Below, in pieces: positions 1-8,128 of a DNA stretch of 64,000 bases. Under the pieces are notes generated by a model. That model was not told the DNA's origin and did no database searches. It was given only the letters and a program-made list of their open reading frames with translations. Location of the stretch: NCBI RefSeq assembly GCF_030295935.1, contig NZ_AP027362.1:3720001-3784000 (forward strand), in the 5' to 3' direction. Position 1 is the stretch's first letter; each line of letters begins with the position of its first letter. The DNA is from Thalassotalea piscium (GTDB lineage Bacteria; Pseudomonadota; Gammaproteobacteria; Enterobacterales; Alteromonadaceae). A program made the position numbers and the translations under genes.

Positions 1-675
1 AGCCATTTCAATAACTGACGCACCTATTTCTTGGTTGCCTTGTTTGATCGCAGTTTGCACCAATGACAGCGGAATACCATAGGCACGCAATCTATCGGGA
101 TGAACCCTAACTTGGTATTGTTTAACCATGCCACCCAATGCGGCCACTTCAGAAACACCGGGAACGGTTTGTAATTCAAACTTTAGAAACCAATCTTGAA
201 TACTGCGTAACTGACTTAAATCATGCTGACCCGTTTTATCAACCAGTGCATATAAATAAACCCAACCAACACCTGTTGCATCAGGACCTAATTGCGGCTT
301 AGCTTCACTAGGTAAATTTGGAGCAACTTGACTTAAATACTCAAGTACGCGTGAGCGAGCCCAATAAAGATCGGTGTCTTCATTAAAAATAACGTAAACA
401 TACGAATCTCCAAAAAATGAAAAACCACGCACAGTAACAGCACCGGGTACAGAAAGCATTGCGGTAGTTAACGGGTAAGTTACTTGGTCTTCAACTACTT
501 GCGGGGCTTGGCCAGGGTAACTTGTTTTTATTATAACTTGTACGTCTGACAAGTCAGGTAGCGCATCAATAGGCGTTTTACTAACAGAGTATAAGCCTGC
601 CGCTACCAATAAAAATGTCGCTAATAATACAAAGAATCGATTTCCCACCGACCAACGAATAATAGATGCAATCAT
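1..675 (-). CDS. cusA: CusA/CzcA heavy-metal RND efflux permease, N-terminal 225 residues (truncated by window edge)
   Basis: Read on the minus strand from an ATG at 675, the frame stays open to base 1, so only the amino-terminal 225 residues are present. They contain the first transmembrane helix (about residues 9-30) and the start of the periplasmic porter domain, with the heavy-metal RND sequence [13 protein letters not shown] just after TM1. This family exports Cu(I)/Ag(I) or other metals across the envelope by proton antiport, working with CusB and CusC. It lies 15 bp after the cusB stop, with a purine-rich Shine-Dalgarno in the gap, so it is the last gene seen of the operon. The metal-binding methionines lie outside the window, so Cu/Ag rather than Co/Zn/Cd is inferred from the CusF-type neighbours. 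Confidence 0.93.
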   Translation of the reverse strand, partial: MIASIIRWSVGNRFFVLLATFLLVAAGLYSVSKTPIDALPDLSDVQVIIKTSYPGQAPQVVEDQVTYPLTTAMLSVPGAVTVRGFSFFGDSYVYVIFNEDTDLYWARSRVLEYLSQVAPNLPSEAKPQLGPDATGVGWVYLYALVDKTGQHDLSQLRSIQDWFLKFELQTVPGVSEVAALGGMVKQYQVRVHPDRLRAYGIPLSLVQTAIKQGNQEIGASVIEMA

Positions 676-690
676 AATATTACCCCTTAG

Positions 691-2520
691 CTAATGGTTA
701 GAATGATCAACAGATGAATGCTCTGCAGCGGGTTCATTGTGTGATTCTTCATTTTCAGACATTGGCGCTATTTGAGTAATAATAAAATTATCGTCATGCA
801 CCTCAAAAGTAAATTTAACCTCCATATTAATGCTAAAACCATTTAGACTAAGGCCTTGTGCGGTAATAAAGTCAACTGTAGCAGCTGGCCTATTCCATTT
901 TTCAATTGCTGAACGGTCAATTGTTATCATGCCATGGTCAGCCATTAATGCTTTTATGGTACCTGTTACTGTTGCAGTTGAAACAGCAGTGTTTGTGTTT
1001 GCTTTCGCATCTTGTCCTATTTTCATTGTATCCATAGTGCTTTCATCAGGAATATGAATATGACTAACGTTGTAATCACCTGACGATGTTTTAGTTATTT
1101 CAACATGTAAGCTTAAACCTACTTTGAGTAGTGAAAAATCAACATTATCTGTGGCGCTAAAGTCCATCGTCATTTCTGGCCAGTCCCATTCTGGGATTGC
1201 TTGGTGCGTTAACGTGAGCATTTTATCATCAGCCATTAAGTGCTGAACTTGGGCTGAAACCCATACTGAAGTAGCCGTTGTTTCATCAGCTTCATGATTC
1301 ATTCTATTAAAATCTGATGTTTTACTTGATTCAGAGTCAAGTAAAAACTGAGCCGAGCTTACCACTTTATCGCCTTCGCTAAGCCCTTCAATAATTTCAA
1401 CGTTGTCGCGGTCAGAACGCCCAGTTTTAACTGCAATTGACTTAAAACTACCTTCACCTAATGCCAACACGACTCTGTTTTGACTCCCTGTTCTAATCAG
1501 CGCTTCTTTAGGGATGAGTAACGCATACTCCTCAACTAGCGGATGAATAGTAATTTGCGCAAACATATTTGGCTTAAACTCGCCATCGTCATTTTCAAAG
1601 CGAACTCTTACTTTTACTGTACGTGTGTTGGCATCAAGGGTTGGGTAAATATAATCCACTTTACCTTGCCATGATTGTCCTGGCAGATAATCAAGTGACA
1701 TAGTCACTGGCATACCTGTCTTTACTCGCCCCGCTTGACGTTCAAAGACTTCAGCTTCAACCCATACTTCTGATAAATCACCAATAGACAATAAAGTTGA
1801 ACCTGGTTGCACAAAAAAACCTTCTCGTATACTTAAGGTTTCAACAACACCATTTTGTGGGGCATAAAAAGTAATAGTTTGCTGTACTTTCTTTGTTTGT
1901 TTCAATTTTTCAATAGCGGCTTTAGATAATTGTAAAGCGACTAACCGACTTTCAGCAGCAGCAATAAGGCGACTATTATTACGATCGATGGCTAATAACA
2001 ATTCTTCTTGAGCATTAACTAATTCAGGCGAATAAATGTCATATAAGGCTTGATGTTTTTTAATCGGCTCTCCAACAGACTTCACATATAACTTTTCTAT
2101 CCACCCTTGAACACGAGGGTGAATATGCACAAGCTTGTCTTGGTTATACGCAATGTAGCCAACGGTATTAATTTCACTGTGCAGTAGGCTATAACTTACG
2201 GCAGCAGTTCTTACCCCTAAATTATTTACTACGTCAGAAGATATGCGTATGGTGCCTACACCTTCATCTGGGCCTTTGCCACCATCATCATAAACAGGCA
2301 CTAAGTCCATCCCCATTGGTGACTTTCCTGGTTTATCTCTTCTATAATTGGCGTCCATTGGCGCCACCCAGTACAAGGGCTGTTTTTCAGCAGAAGCAGC
2401 ACTAATGTTTTTATCACTTGATGGTGCTAGCGCAAAGTAGGCAAAAAAGGTTAGTACACTACCGATTAGCGCCCCGATTAAAATGGCTTTAATTGGTCGT
2501 TGGTTATTTTTATTATTCAT
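691..2520 (-). CDS. cusB: CusB-type periplasmic adaptor with heavy-metal-binding motif and two C-terminal CusF-like domains
   Basis: Periplasmic adaptor of the CusCBA tripartite pump, 609 residues. An N-terminal membrane anchor (about residues 11-31) is followed by a short heavy-metal-binding motif (about 50-77, YWVAPMDANY then SPMGMDLVPVY), then the barrel-sandwich and alpha-hairpin adaptor core (about 115-400). The tail is unusual: two CusF-like OB-fold domains follow, at about 420-485 and 515-588. The first keeps the Cu(I)/Ag(I) ligand pattern of CusF (H439, W447, M450, M452). In the second the aligned positions are R536, R544, A547 and V549, so the metal site appears lost. The C-terminus is His-rich. 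The start ATG overlaps the cusC stop by one base, giving tight translational coupling. CusF is a separate protein in E. coli; fusion to CusB occurs in other proteobacteria. Confidence 0.95.
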   Translation of the reverse strand: MNNKNNQRPIKAILIGALIGSVLTFFAYFALAPSSDKNISAASAEKQPLYWVAPMDANYRRDKPGKSPMGMDLVPVYDDGGKGPDEGVGTIRISSDVVNNLGVRTAAVSYSLLHSEINTVGYIAYNQDKLVHIHPRVQGWIEKLYVKSVGEPIKKHQALYDIYSPELVNAQEELLLAIDRNNSRLIAAAESRLVALQLSKAAIEKLKQTKKVQQTITFYAPQNGVVETLSIREGFFVQPGSTLLSIGDLSEVWVEAEVFERQAGRVKTGMPVTMSLDYLPGQSWQGKVDYIYPTLDANTRTVKVRVRFENDDGEFKPNMFAQITIHPLVEEYALLIPKEALIRTGSQNRVVLALGEGSFKSIAVKTGRSDRDNVEIIEGLSEGDKVVSSAQFLLDSESSKTSDFNRMNHEADETTATSVWVSAQVQHLMADDKMLTLTHQAIPEWDWPEMTMDFSATDNVDFSLLKVGLSLHVEITKTSSGDYNVSHIHIPDESTMDTMKIGQDAKANTNTAVSTATVTGTIKALMADHGMITIDRSAIEKWNRPAATVDFITAQGLSLNGFSINMEVKFTFEVHDDNFIITQIAPMSENEESHNEPAAEHSSVDHSNH

Positions 2521-3968
2521 TACTTCTCTCCCACTGTCGCAATAGTTAGATTACGACTAGGCGGATTTTTAACGTTATTTGAAACAGCTATTTGCTGACT
2601 GCCAACAAAAAGATAATTAAGGGCTAGCAGAAGTTTTTGCTCTTCTACATTTAAATTGAGTTGATCAATTTCTGCATTAAGTACTTCTATTCGGGACCGA
2701 ACTACATCTGAAAAATCTCCATCATCACTGGTGTAAGCGGCTAATTCAGCTTCTGCTTGCTCATGTAACTGGGGTAATAACGAGGTGTTGTATAAATGTT
2801 GGCTTTTCTTCAACTTAAGTAGACGCCCCTTAGTGCTTGAATAATTGCCAAGTAGCTGCCTGAGCAGTAAAACTTTCTCTACTTTTACTGCTTCAGCATC
2901 TGAAATTGCAGATTGAACCTCTTTATCTTGTCTATTTTCAGTAAAAATAGGCAAATCAAAAGTAACGCCAATAGAAAATAAGTCTGCGCGATTATTGCCC
3001 ATAGGGTCATTACCTCGATAACCATAATTCGCATTAATTCCCCATTCGGGTTTATATTTTTGCTCTGCTAATTTAACGCCGTACTTAGTCGCATTTACTT
3101 TTTTATCGACAGCGATAATTGCAGGGTGGTGATAAAAATATTGCACTAGCTCTTGTGGTTGTAACCACTTGTTTTCGAATACTAATTCACGGTTTACTAC
3201 GTCAATTTTGGGTAGTTCTGAACTAAGTGTAACATTATGAAAAGACTGGCTTTTTTCTGACGCTATTATATTATTTTCATTACTGAAATTAACAAACCAC
3301 TGTGAAAGCATGCCTTCATATCTATTTTTTTGTTGAGCTAACTTATCTAGCCTATTTTCTAGGCGGGTTAATTCTAGCTGTGCGCGAATAACGTCTTGCT
3401 GTCTAGCCTTTCCTAATGCTGATGAGTAGCTCACTTCGGCTACATCAACTAACTGCTCAAATAGCGATCTGTTCTTTTCAATTAAGGCAATGCTCTCTTG
3501 AATGCCATAAGCATCCAACCATAAACTCCCCACGGTAACCGCTACTTGCGCTTCCCTGTCTTGTCTTTGATAAGGAAATGCTTCACTTTGAGTTTTCAAT
3601 TGTTGGCTTTTAATAGCTAAAGAGTTCCCTCTGGGCAGCACTTGCGCAATACCAATATTTGTTTGTGTCATGCCTTCTTGTGAAAAACTAAAGCTGTCTG
3701 TCGGTATACCGCTAAAACCAATTGACACTTTCGGATCAGGTAATGTGTTCACCGCTGTGCTCATTGACTCAAGCGCAGCTTGTTGATGCCGGTTTCCGCT
3801 TAACCATGGGTCATTAGCCTGTGCTAATTTAATCGCATTTTTAAAGGTTAAAGGGGTATTGCCCTTAGCGTAAAAGTTATCTGCAGCATTAACAAAAGAC
3901 GCTGTAATAAGTAATCCCCCGATACATAACTTTATACAGGGCGTATTTTTTTTACCTTTTTTATTCAT
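2520..3968 (-). CDS. cusC: CusC-like outer membrane efflux protein (TolC family)
   Basis: TolC-family outer-membrane channel, 482 residues, expected to form the exit duct of the Cus pump. A signal peptide covers about residues 1-28 (cleavage after VNA). Two outer-membrane-efflux repeats follow (about 40-245 and 265-455), rich in long helices with Gln/Glu/Leu heptads typical of the periplasmic alpha-barrel. No lipobox is seen, unlike E. coli CusC, which is a lipoprotein. The stop overlaps the cusB ATG by one base, and the start overlaps the stop of the upstream DUF411 gene by one base, so all are read from one transcript. The symbol is assigned by context; by sequence alone it is a generic heavy-metal-pump TolC homologue. 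Confidence 0.88.
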   Translation of the reverse strand: MNKKGKKNTPCIKLCIGGLLITASFVNAADNFYAKGNTPLTFKNAIKLAQANDPWLSGNRHQQAALESMSTAVNTLPDPKVSIGFSGIPTDSFSFSQEGMTQTNIGIAQVLPRGNSLAIKSQQLKTQSEAFPYQRQDREAQVAVTVGSLWLDAYGIQESIALIEKNRSLFEQLVDVAEVSYSSALGKARQQDVIRAQLELTRLENRLDKLAQQKNRYEGMLSQWFVNFSNENNIIASEKSQSFHNVTLSSELPKIDVVNRELVFENKWLQPQELVQYFYHHPAIIAVDKKVNATKYGVKLAEQKYKPEWGINANYGYRGNDPMGNNRADLFSIGVTFDLPIFTENRQDKEVQSAISDAEAVKVEKVLLLRQLLGNYSSTKGRLLKLKKSQHLYNTSLLPQLHEQAEAELAAYTSDDGDFSDVVRSRIEVLNAEIDQLNLNVEEQKLLLALNYLFVGSQQIAVSNNVKNPPSRNLTIATVGEK

Positions 3969-4486
3969 TAGAACTGCTCCTCGTAGGTATGAACCTCTGC
4001 ATAAATTTCATAGCTACCGTCAGACTTCAAAAGTAAAATGCGATAAGGGTCAAATCTATCATCAACTTCCATTCCTGGTGTACCTACTGGCATAGCAGGA
4101 ACAGACAAGCCAATAACGTCATTAGCATGAGTTTCGTTCAAAAATTGTTGAATGAATTTTGCTGGTACATGCCCCTCAAAAGCATAGCCATTTTCTGAAA
4201 TTGCAGTATGGCAAGAGCGATATCTAGGTTCGATACCCATTTTATCTTTAACAGTTGAGACGTTGTCCTCATCATGAACAATAGATTGAAAGCCATGGCT
4301 ATTCACATGGTTGATCCAGTCATTGCAGCAACCGCATAAAGGGCTTTTGTGAATAGCTAAGGTAATGGCTTCATGTTTTTGCGTTATTACATTTTTAGTA
4401 ACGGCAGTATTATCTGAACAACCTGCAAGCAAAGCTAACGGCATGGCGATAATAAAAAACAGTAAAGTAAGTTTATTTGAAAACAT
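3968..4486 (-). CDS. DUF411 metal-binding lipoprotein of the copper efflux operon
   Basis: A 172-residue DUF411 protein. The N-terminus is a lipoprotein signal with lipobox LLAGC (Cys23). The DUF411 core starts with SPLCGCCNDW (Cys51, Cys53, Cys54), followed by a second Cys-His pair at C92-H93 and a Met-containing segment around 132-139. DUF411 proteins are recurrent neighbours of Cus/Cop copper systems and are taken to be periplasmic metal-binding or delivery proteins; the biochemical role is not settled. It is the first gene of the run DUF411-cusC-cusB-cusA, joined by one-base overlaps. A run of seven G just upstream of the ATG can act as the ribosome site. Confidence 0.85.
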   Translation of the reverse strand: MFSNKLTLLFFIIAMPLALLAGCSDNTAVTKNVITQKHEAITLAIHKSPLCGCCNDWINHVNSHGFQSIVHDEDNVSTVKDKMGIEPRYRSCHTAISENGYAFEGHVPAKFIQQFLNETHANDVIGLSVPAMPVGTPGMEVDDRFDPYRILLLKSDGSYEIYAEVHTYEEQF

Positions 4487-4625
4487 AACCCCCCCAATAG
4501 GGATATCAATTAATAATTTATAAATTAATTAGGTGTCTCTTGTTCACAAAAATAACCAACTACAGAGAGTTGTTTTTCAGTAAACAAAGAGATAAAAAAA
4601 GCCTAATACAACGATTGTAAGTAAA
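4487..4625. promoter_or_regulatory. Upstream region of the DUF411-cusCBA operon
   Basis: This gap contains an AT-rich palindromic core (AATTTATAAATT, about 4513-4525) just upstream of the DUF411 start on the minus strand. It is a reasonable place for the operon promoter or a metal-responsive regulator site. I do not recognise a CueR-type or CusR-type box with confidence. Confidence 0.3.
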
Positions 4626-4644
4626 GCGCCTAAAATTCAGGCGC
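4626..4644 (-). terminator. Short stem-loop downstream of the Cys/His/Met-rich gene
   Basis: A 6-bp GC-rich inverted repeat (GCGCCT ... AGGCGC) with a 7-base AT-rich loop lies 14 bp past the stop of the gene ending at 4658. On the minus strand it is followed by a weak T-rich stretch (TTTACTTA). It could terminate or attenuate transcription between that gene and the DUF411-cus operon. The U-tract is poor, so readthrough is likely. Confidence 0.4.
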
Positions 4645-4657
4645 AACTATGCTGTAT

Positions 4658-5077
4658 TTAGCCAAATATTGGAGGACGGTATAAGGATTTTAATGACTGG
4701 TTTTGCAGCGAAGTTGAAAGGATAAGTGTTTTATCAAACGTATTAATAAAAGCGCTCGAACCGCTATCGTTAAGTAATGCGATAGCACTTGTGCAACTAC
4801 CAGTGAAACACTCACACGTTTGGTAACAACAGTTTTCAGTTTCAGAATTAGTATTATCAGAAGTTTCACTCATCATAGCATGGTGACTATGATCCATCAT
4901 CGGCATACTGTGTGAGGTTTCAGCAACATTCATACTTTTCATTGCTAGCATATGATATGCCATAACATTCGACGCCAATGCCTGACCTACAAAGGCCACA
5001 CACAATAGCAATACCATAAATGTTGAATGAAATTTTGACGACACAATTAACCAAAATAATAGTGATAATACACGCAT
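4658..5077 (-). CDS. Small periplasmic His/Met/Cys-rich protein upstream of the cus operon
   Basis: About 139 residues from the ATG at 5077; an in-frame TTG at 5089 and an ATG at 5017 are alternative starts. The N-terminus holds a hydrophobic segment ending ...VGQALA, which looks like a signal peptide. The mature part begins with a Met/His-rich stretch (about residues 39-69 of this start: SMPMMDHSHHAMM and similar). A Cys cluster CCYQTCECFTGSC follows, then a C-terminal LYRPPIF motif. Soft-ligand richness and position beside DUF411-cusCBA suggest a copper/silver-binding periplasmic protein. I do not recognise a named family with certainty; DUF2946/CopL-like small proteins are the closest idea. 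Confidence 0.65.
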   Translation of the reverse strand: MRVLSLLFWLIVSSKFHSTFMVLLLCVAFVGQALASNVMAYHMLAMKSMNVAETSHSMPMMDHSHHAMMSETSDNTNSETENCCYQTCECFTGSCTSAIALLNDSGSSAFINTFDKTLILSTSLQNQSLKSLYRPPIFG

Positions 5078-5181
5078 TATAATACACAAATTCTATGTTT
5101 ACACAATACGTGTAGGCAGACAACGCTAAATAACATTAGCGCTTAACAATAGCTAATAGCTGCAATAAAACAAAAACGCAG

Positions 5182-5793
5182 CTATTTTGCTGTCCAAGTT
5201 GCTGAGCATAACACTTGATTATTACATAGTACTCTTCCTTGGTACTGCGCACCTCTTACAACTTCGCCAACGCCTTTCGGCGTTCCTGTCATCACAATAT
5301 CGCCATTTTCTAGCGTCATAAAACGTTGTAGTTCGGCCAAAATTTCTAAGGGTTTATACATCATTAAACTGATGCCACCTTGCTGTACAATCTCATTATT
5401 GATAGATAGCTCAAATGATAAAGCGTCACTAATACTCTCAAGCTCAGTAAAGTCACTGAATATGGCTGAACCATTAAAGGCTTTAGCCCGTTCCCAAGGT
5501 AAGCCTTTAGCTTTTAATTGGCTTTGTAATTGCCTTTTAGTTAAATCAAAACCAAAACCTACCGCAGAAAACGTACCATTTTGATAAATAAAACAAAGCT
5601 CCCCTTCATAATGAAGCGTTTCTTGATGAACAGCATGTAAATTACTTGAGATTGCGCTGTTAGGCTTTACAAACACCACCATATCGTCAGGTACTTCATT
5701 GCCTAACTCTGTAATGTGCTCCACATAATTTCTACCAATACAGACAACTTTTGACGGCGTAACCACTCTTCCTTCAACCACTGCAGTATTCAT
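5182..5793 (-). CDS. Fumarylacetoacetate hydrolase (FAH) family protein, YcgM/FAHD1-like
   Basis: A 203-residue single-domain FAH-fold protein. Recognisable elements are the substrate-loop GRNYVEH (20-26), the metal-binding EGE pair (E63, E65), the family Asp near D83, the lysine in ERAKAFNGS (K104), and the terminal TGTPKGVG loop (169-176). Small FAH proteins of this type (E. coli YcgM, human FAHD1) act as acylpyruvate hydrolases or oxaloacetate decarboxylases with Mg2+ in the cytosol. The gene stands alone between the copper locus and a small membrane protein, so context gives no pathway. The exact substrate cannot be read from the sequence. Confidence 0.88.
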   Translation of the reverse strand: MNTAVVEGRVVTPSKVVCIGRNYVEHITELGNEVPDDMVVFVKPNSAISSNLHAVHQETLHYEGELCFIYQNGTFSAVGFGFDLTKRQLQSQLKAKGLPWERAKAFNGSAIFSDFTELESISDALSFELSINNEIVQQGGISLMMYKPLEILAELQRFMTLENGDIVMTGTPKGVGEVVRGAQYQGRVLCNNQVLCSATWTAK

Positions 5794-5893
5794 TTATTTA
5801 AATTCCTCAATATTAAAGGATAGACGGCAAAATTAACCCGTTGAATATTTTAAAAAAGTTACCAATTAATAAACACACTCAGCATAAGCTTTG

Positions 5894-6109
5894 TTATTTA
5901 AGCTCGTCTGGAAATACTTTGTAATATTTTGAAAAGCGCCAATGCCGTAATTTATCTTTTCCTACAGGATAAAAATACTCAATTATAAAGTAACCAACAA
6001 CCATTATGCTGGCCATTAACGCCATACCATACAAAAGAAATTCCACAGAACTTGCCTCTATAATTAACATACTTACCGAATATTTATTATATTCAGTTAA
6101 TGCTGACAA
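5894..6109 (-). CDS. Small membrane protein of unknown function
   Basis: A 71-residue ORF with one clear hydrophobic helix (about residues 25-48, including YGMALMASIMVVGYFIIEYF) and a basic C-terminal tail (KDKLRHWRFSKYYKVFPDELK). This looks like an inner-membrane protein with a cytoplasmic tail. In-frame Met residues at 14 and 29 are possible later starts. I do not recognise a family. It is isolated, with about 80-100 bp gaps on both sides. Confidence 0.5.
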   Translation of the reverse strand: MSALTEYNKYSVSMLIIEASSVEFLLYGMALMASIMVVGYFIIEYFYPVGKDKLRHWRFSKYYKVFPDELK

Positions 6110-6190
6110 ACAAGCTATAGGTGGTAGATAAGTGACTAAGCTTAGGGCGTGCCCTTTTGTGTTGTTTGGGCTTATCGTTTTTATTTCTTT

Positions 6191-7201
6191 TTAGCTAATA
6201 ATAGGTTTTTTTGTCATACCACAAGCCGCTATAATCCTTTTAATAATCAAGTCTTTCAAATGGTTAGGGAGATTAGAGTTCATTAACACCCCTTTACATT
6301 TATTTTCAATGTCGGTGATTATTTTCATAACTATTTTTTGAGCTACTTGCTCTTTAACACCAAAATTTTGAGCTAGTAAAATAAAGTCATGTAGTGTGTA
6401 ATAGCCATAACTTTCATAACTCGAACTATAAACAGCATCTACTTCTGATTCTAATAGCGAAAGCGATAAGGACTCGGTGTAGTACTCAGGGTAAGGATAA
6501 ACACTTAATACATCATAAACAGGAGCGAAACCATCAAGTAAGTGTGTTTTATTTGATGGCTTATAATATTTGATCAAAGAAAAATTTTTCAAATGTAGGT
6601 CGTTATTACCAACCAAGTATGAAAATAAAACCAATCTTAGCGCCGCAATAGCACCACCATGGCCACCACCAAAGGCGTTAACCATCTCCTTAATACATCT
6701 TTCATACGAAAGCGCATCACTGCCTTTGTTTTGCGGTGCAACTTGACAAATACTAGCGCCATCTTCAATAAAATGTTTGTAACTTGTGCCTTGAATAATA
6801 TCAAAACGTTTGGTTACGTAAGCAAGCTCCCCGTTTTCAAAAGGTATAACGCTACATTGCGCTGTATTGATACCAATAGCATTAGCCAATTTCATAATGC
6901 ACTGCTCATTTTCAGATAGAGATGGAAACTCTTTGGGTGTGGGTTTTACTATGTACTGACCTTGTTCGTTTGGTACTAATATTCCCTTTTCTATTTCCAT
7001 GAATAACTTACGCTGCACACCAGAGATTGAGCTTCCGGTGCCATGGTCAATTACCATCTGGTCGAATTTATCTGGGGTGCCTTTTATCGTTACGGGCTTT
7101 TGCGTGCCAAACATCGTTTTTAAGTGTGTCTTGCTATAACCATCAACAATATTTTTAGTTAGAACGTGATTGAGTGAGCCTTTACAAATTGATTTATCCA
7201 T
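6191..7201 (-). CDS. hipT: HipT-like Ser/Thr kinase toxin (HipA C-terminal domain protein)
   Basis: A HipA-fold kinase lacking the N-terminal subdomain of classical HipA. With the ATG at 7201 it is 336 residues, close to HipT of the E. coli HipBST system; an in-frame GTG at 7213 would add four. It has the Gly-rich loop TGSSISGVQRKL with the Ser-x-Ser pair (S58, S60) that is autophosphorylated in HipT. It also has a candidate ATP lysine in YIVKP (K86), the catalytic loop GNNDLHLKN (D201, N206) and the metal-binding Asp in PVYDV (D230). HipT of E. coli phosphorylates tryptophanyl-tRNA synthetase; the target here is not knowable from sequence. Its ATG overlaps the end of the HipS-like gene by 8 bp (ATGGATAA), so the two are translationally coupled. 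Confidence 0.85.
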   Translation of the reverse strand: MDKSICKGSLNHVLTKNIVDGYSKTHLKTMFGTQKPVTIKGTPDKFDQMVIDHGTGSSISGVQRKLFMEIEKGILVPNEQGQYIVKPTPKEFPSLSENEQCIMKLANAIGINTAQCSVIPFENGELAYVTKRFDIIQGTSYKHFIEDGASICQVAPQNKGSDALSYERCIKEMVNAFGGGHGGAIAALRLVLFSYLVGNNDLHLKNFSLIKYYKPSNKTHLLDGFAPVYDVLSVYPYPEYYTESLSLSLLESEVDAVYSSSYESYGYYTLHDFILLAQNFGVKEQVAQKIVMKIITDIENKCKGVLMNSNLPNHLKDLIIKRIIAACGMTKKPIIS

Positions 7202-7541
7202 ACTTATTCTCACTAGGTACTACTGATAACGCACCAATTAATTCTTTACCATTGGCGAGCAGTAAACCAAAAGAATCTGTTTTATCAAGTCTCGCTAGCT
7301 TGCTTTGGTGGGTTCGCAACCATCCTTCACTAATAAGGTTTGAGAAAAAAGGGGGAAACGTATCAAACTCGAAAGTATTTTTTGTAAATGGGAAATGATA
7401 ACCCATAGGTACACCTTCACTCATATAATCATGATCATATTCAAAGGTATATTTTTCTAGTTGAGCATCTCTAAACTCATTAAGGTAGCCACAAAATTTG
7501 CCATTGGCAAAAACCAAGCCTTGTCGGTTTAATTTAAACAT
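7194..7541 (-). CDS. hipS: HipS-like antitoxin (stand-alone HipA N-terminal subdomain)
   Basis: A 115-residue protein matching only the N-terminal subdomain of HipA kinases. The family signature PPFFSNLISEGWLR is present, with its tryptophan at residue 74 (counting from the ATG at 7541). In the HipBST system the separate HipS protein, rather than HipB, is the antitoxin, and a tryptophan from HipS enters the HipT active site. The gene sits between an XRE-type regulator and the HipT-like kinase, with matching 8-bp ATG...TAA overlaps at both junctions. A GTG two codons earlier (7547) is an alternative start. A frameshifted hipA is unlikely because both junctions are clean start/stop overlaps. 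Confidence 0.82.
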   Translation of the reverse strand: MFKLNRQGLVFANGKFCGYLNEFRDAQLEKYTFEYDHDYMSEGVPMGYHFPFTKNTFEFDTFPPFFSNLISEGWLRTHQSKLARLDKTDSFGLLLANGKELIGALSVVPSENKYG

Positions 7542-7839
7542 TGCCACGACCCAACAATACGCGAAAACCGACTACTTCACCTATCGCTAAAATAGTATTC
7601 ATAGTGGTATTTTCCGGGGTTCTGAGTGCTTTCGTTAAGGTAGTAGAAGAAATACCTGCAAGCAGGGCTATATCCTTCATATTCAAACCATTGGTTTTAC
7701 AATATAGATCTACAGTTTCATAAAGTTCATTTAAGGAGATAAACCCTTCTACACTACTACTTGTGCTATCCATATTTTTAAACTCGGATTGAATCTCTTC
7801 AAGCTTCCTTTGTATTATTCTAAGCGTGTTATTCTTCAT
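7534..7839 (-). CDS. hipB: HipB-like XRE-family transcriptional regulator
   Basis: A 101-residue helix-turn-helix protein, first of the hipBST-like trio. The XRE/Cro-type HTH is about residues 52-80 (MKDIALLAGISSTTLTKAL). The N-terminal 45 residues are charged and helical, and the C-terminus (GEVVGFRVLLG) resembles the strand HipB uses for dimerisation. In HipBST loci HipB binds the promoter and boosts HipS neutralisation. Repeated motifs upstream (7845-7974) are candidate operators. The stop overlaps the hipS start by 8 bp. Confidence 0.82.
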   Translation of the reverse strand: MKNNTLRIIQRKLEEIQSEFKNMDSTSSSVEGFISLNELYETVDLYCKTNGLNMKDIALLAGISSTTLTKALRTPENTTMNTILAIGEVVGFRVLLGRGNV

Positions 7840-7844
7840 ATCAA

Positions 7845-7974
7845 ATCACAGAAAAGTGTAAATTGGTTAATAATAAATACAATAATCAAAGTTAAGTGGC
7901 ATTGCAAGCGCAATAAAATAGTTAACTGTGATATAAAGCTTACTTTCCAGTTAAAGCAAAGAAAACTGTGATAT
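7845..7974 (-). promoter_or_regulatory. Candidate HipB operators upstream of the hipBST-like operon
   Basis: Two identical 11-base motifs AACTGTGATAT occur at 7924-7934 and 7964-7974, 40 bp apart. An inverted partial copy (ATCACAG) is at 7845-7851, right next to the hipB start at 7839. Direct and inverted repeats just before an XRE-type antitoxin gene are typical of autoregulatory operators. The assignment is inferred from position and repetition only. Confidence 0.5.
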
Positions 7975-8067
7975 TAAATGTAAGAGCATACGGAATATGA
8001 GCACTGCGCGATAGCGTAATGCGGGTGAAAGTTCACTGCTAGAAAGGTAACGAGGTATATTTCAATG

Positions 8068-8103
8068 CGCAGTAGTTGATTGTTTTAACCAGTAGAAATG
8101 ATC
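8068..8103 (+). repeat. Fragment of dispersed repeat family 1
   Basis: These 36 bases are identical to 8403-8438 inside the full family-1 element at 8299-8460, and correspond to its right-hand part. The match ends abruptly on both sides. It lies 26 bp from the tRNA-Arg gene, so the tRNA sits between a fragment and a full copy of the same repeat. Confidence 0.8.
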
Positions 8104-8128
8104 TTATAGTAGGTAAGGTAGGTATAAA

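Noticed and set aside
4920-5123. 67-codon minus-strand ORF
   Set aside because: It overlaps the signal-peptide region of the Cys/His/Met-rich gene in another frame and has no family features.
6191-7541. A single hipA gene broken by a frameshift
   Set aside because: Both junctions are clean 8-bp ATG...TAA overlaps, and the parts match HipS and HipT in length and domain limits.
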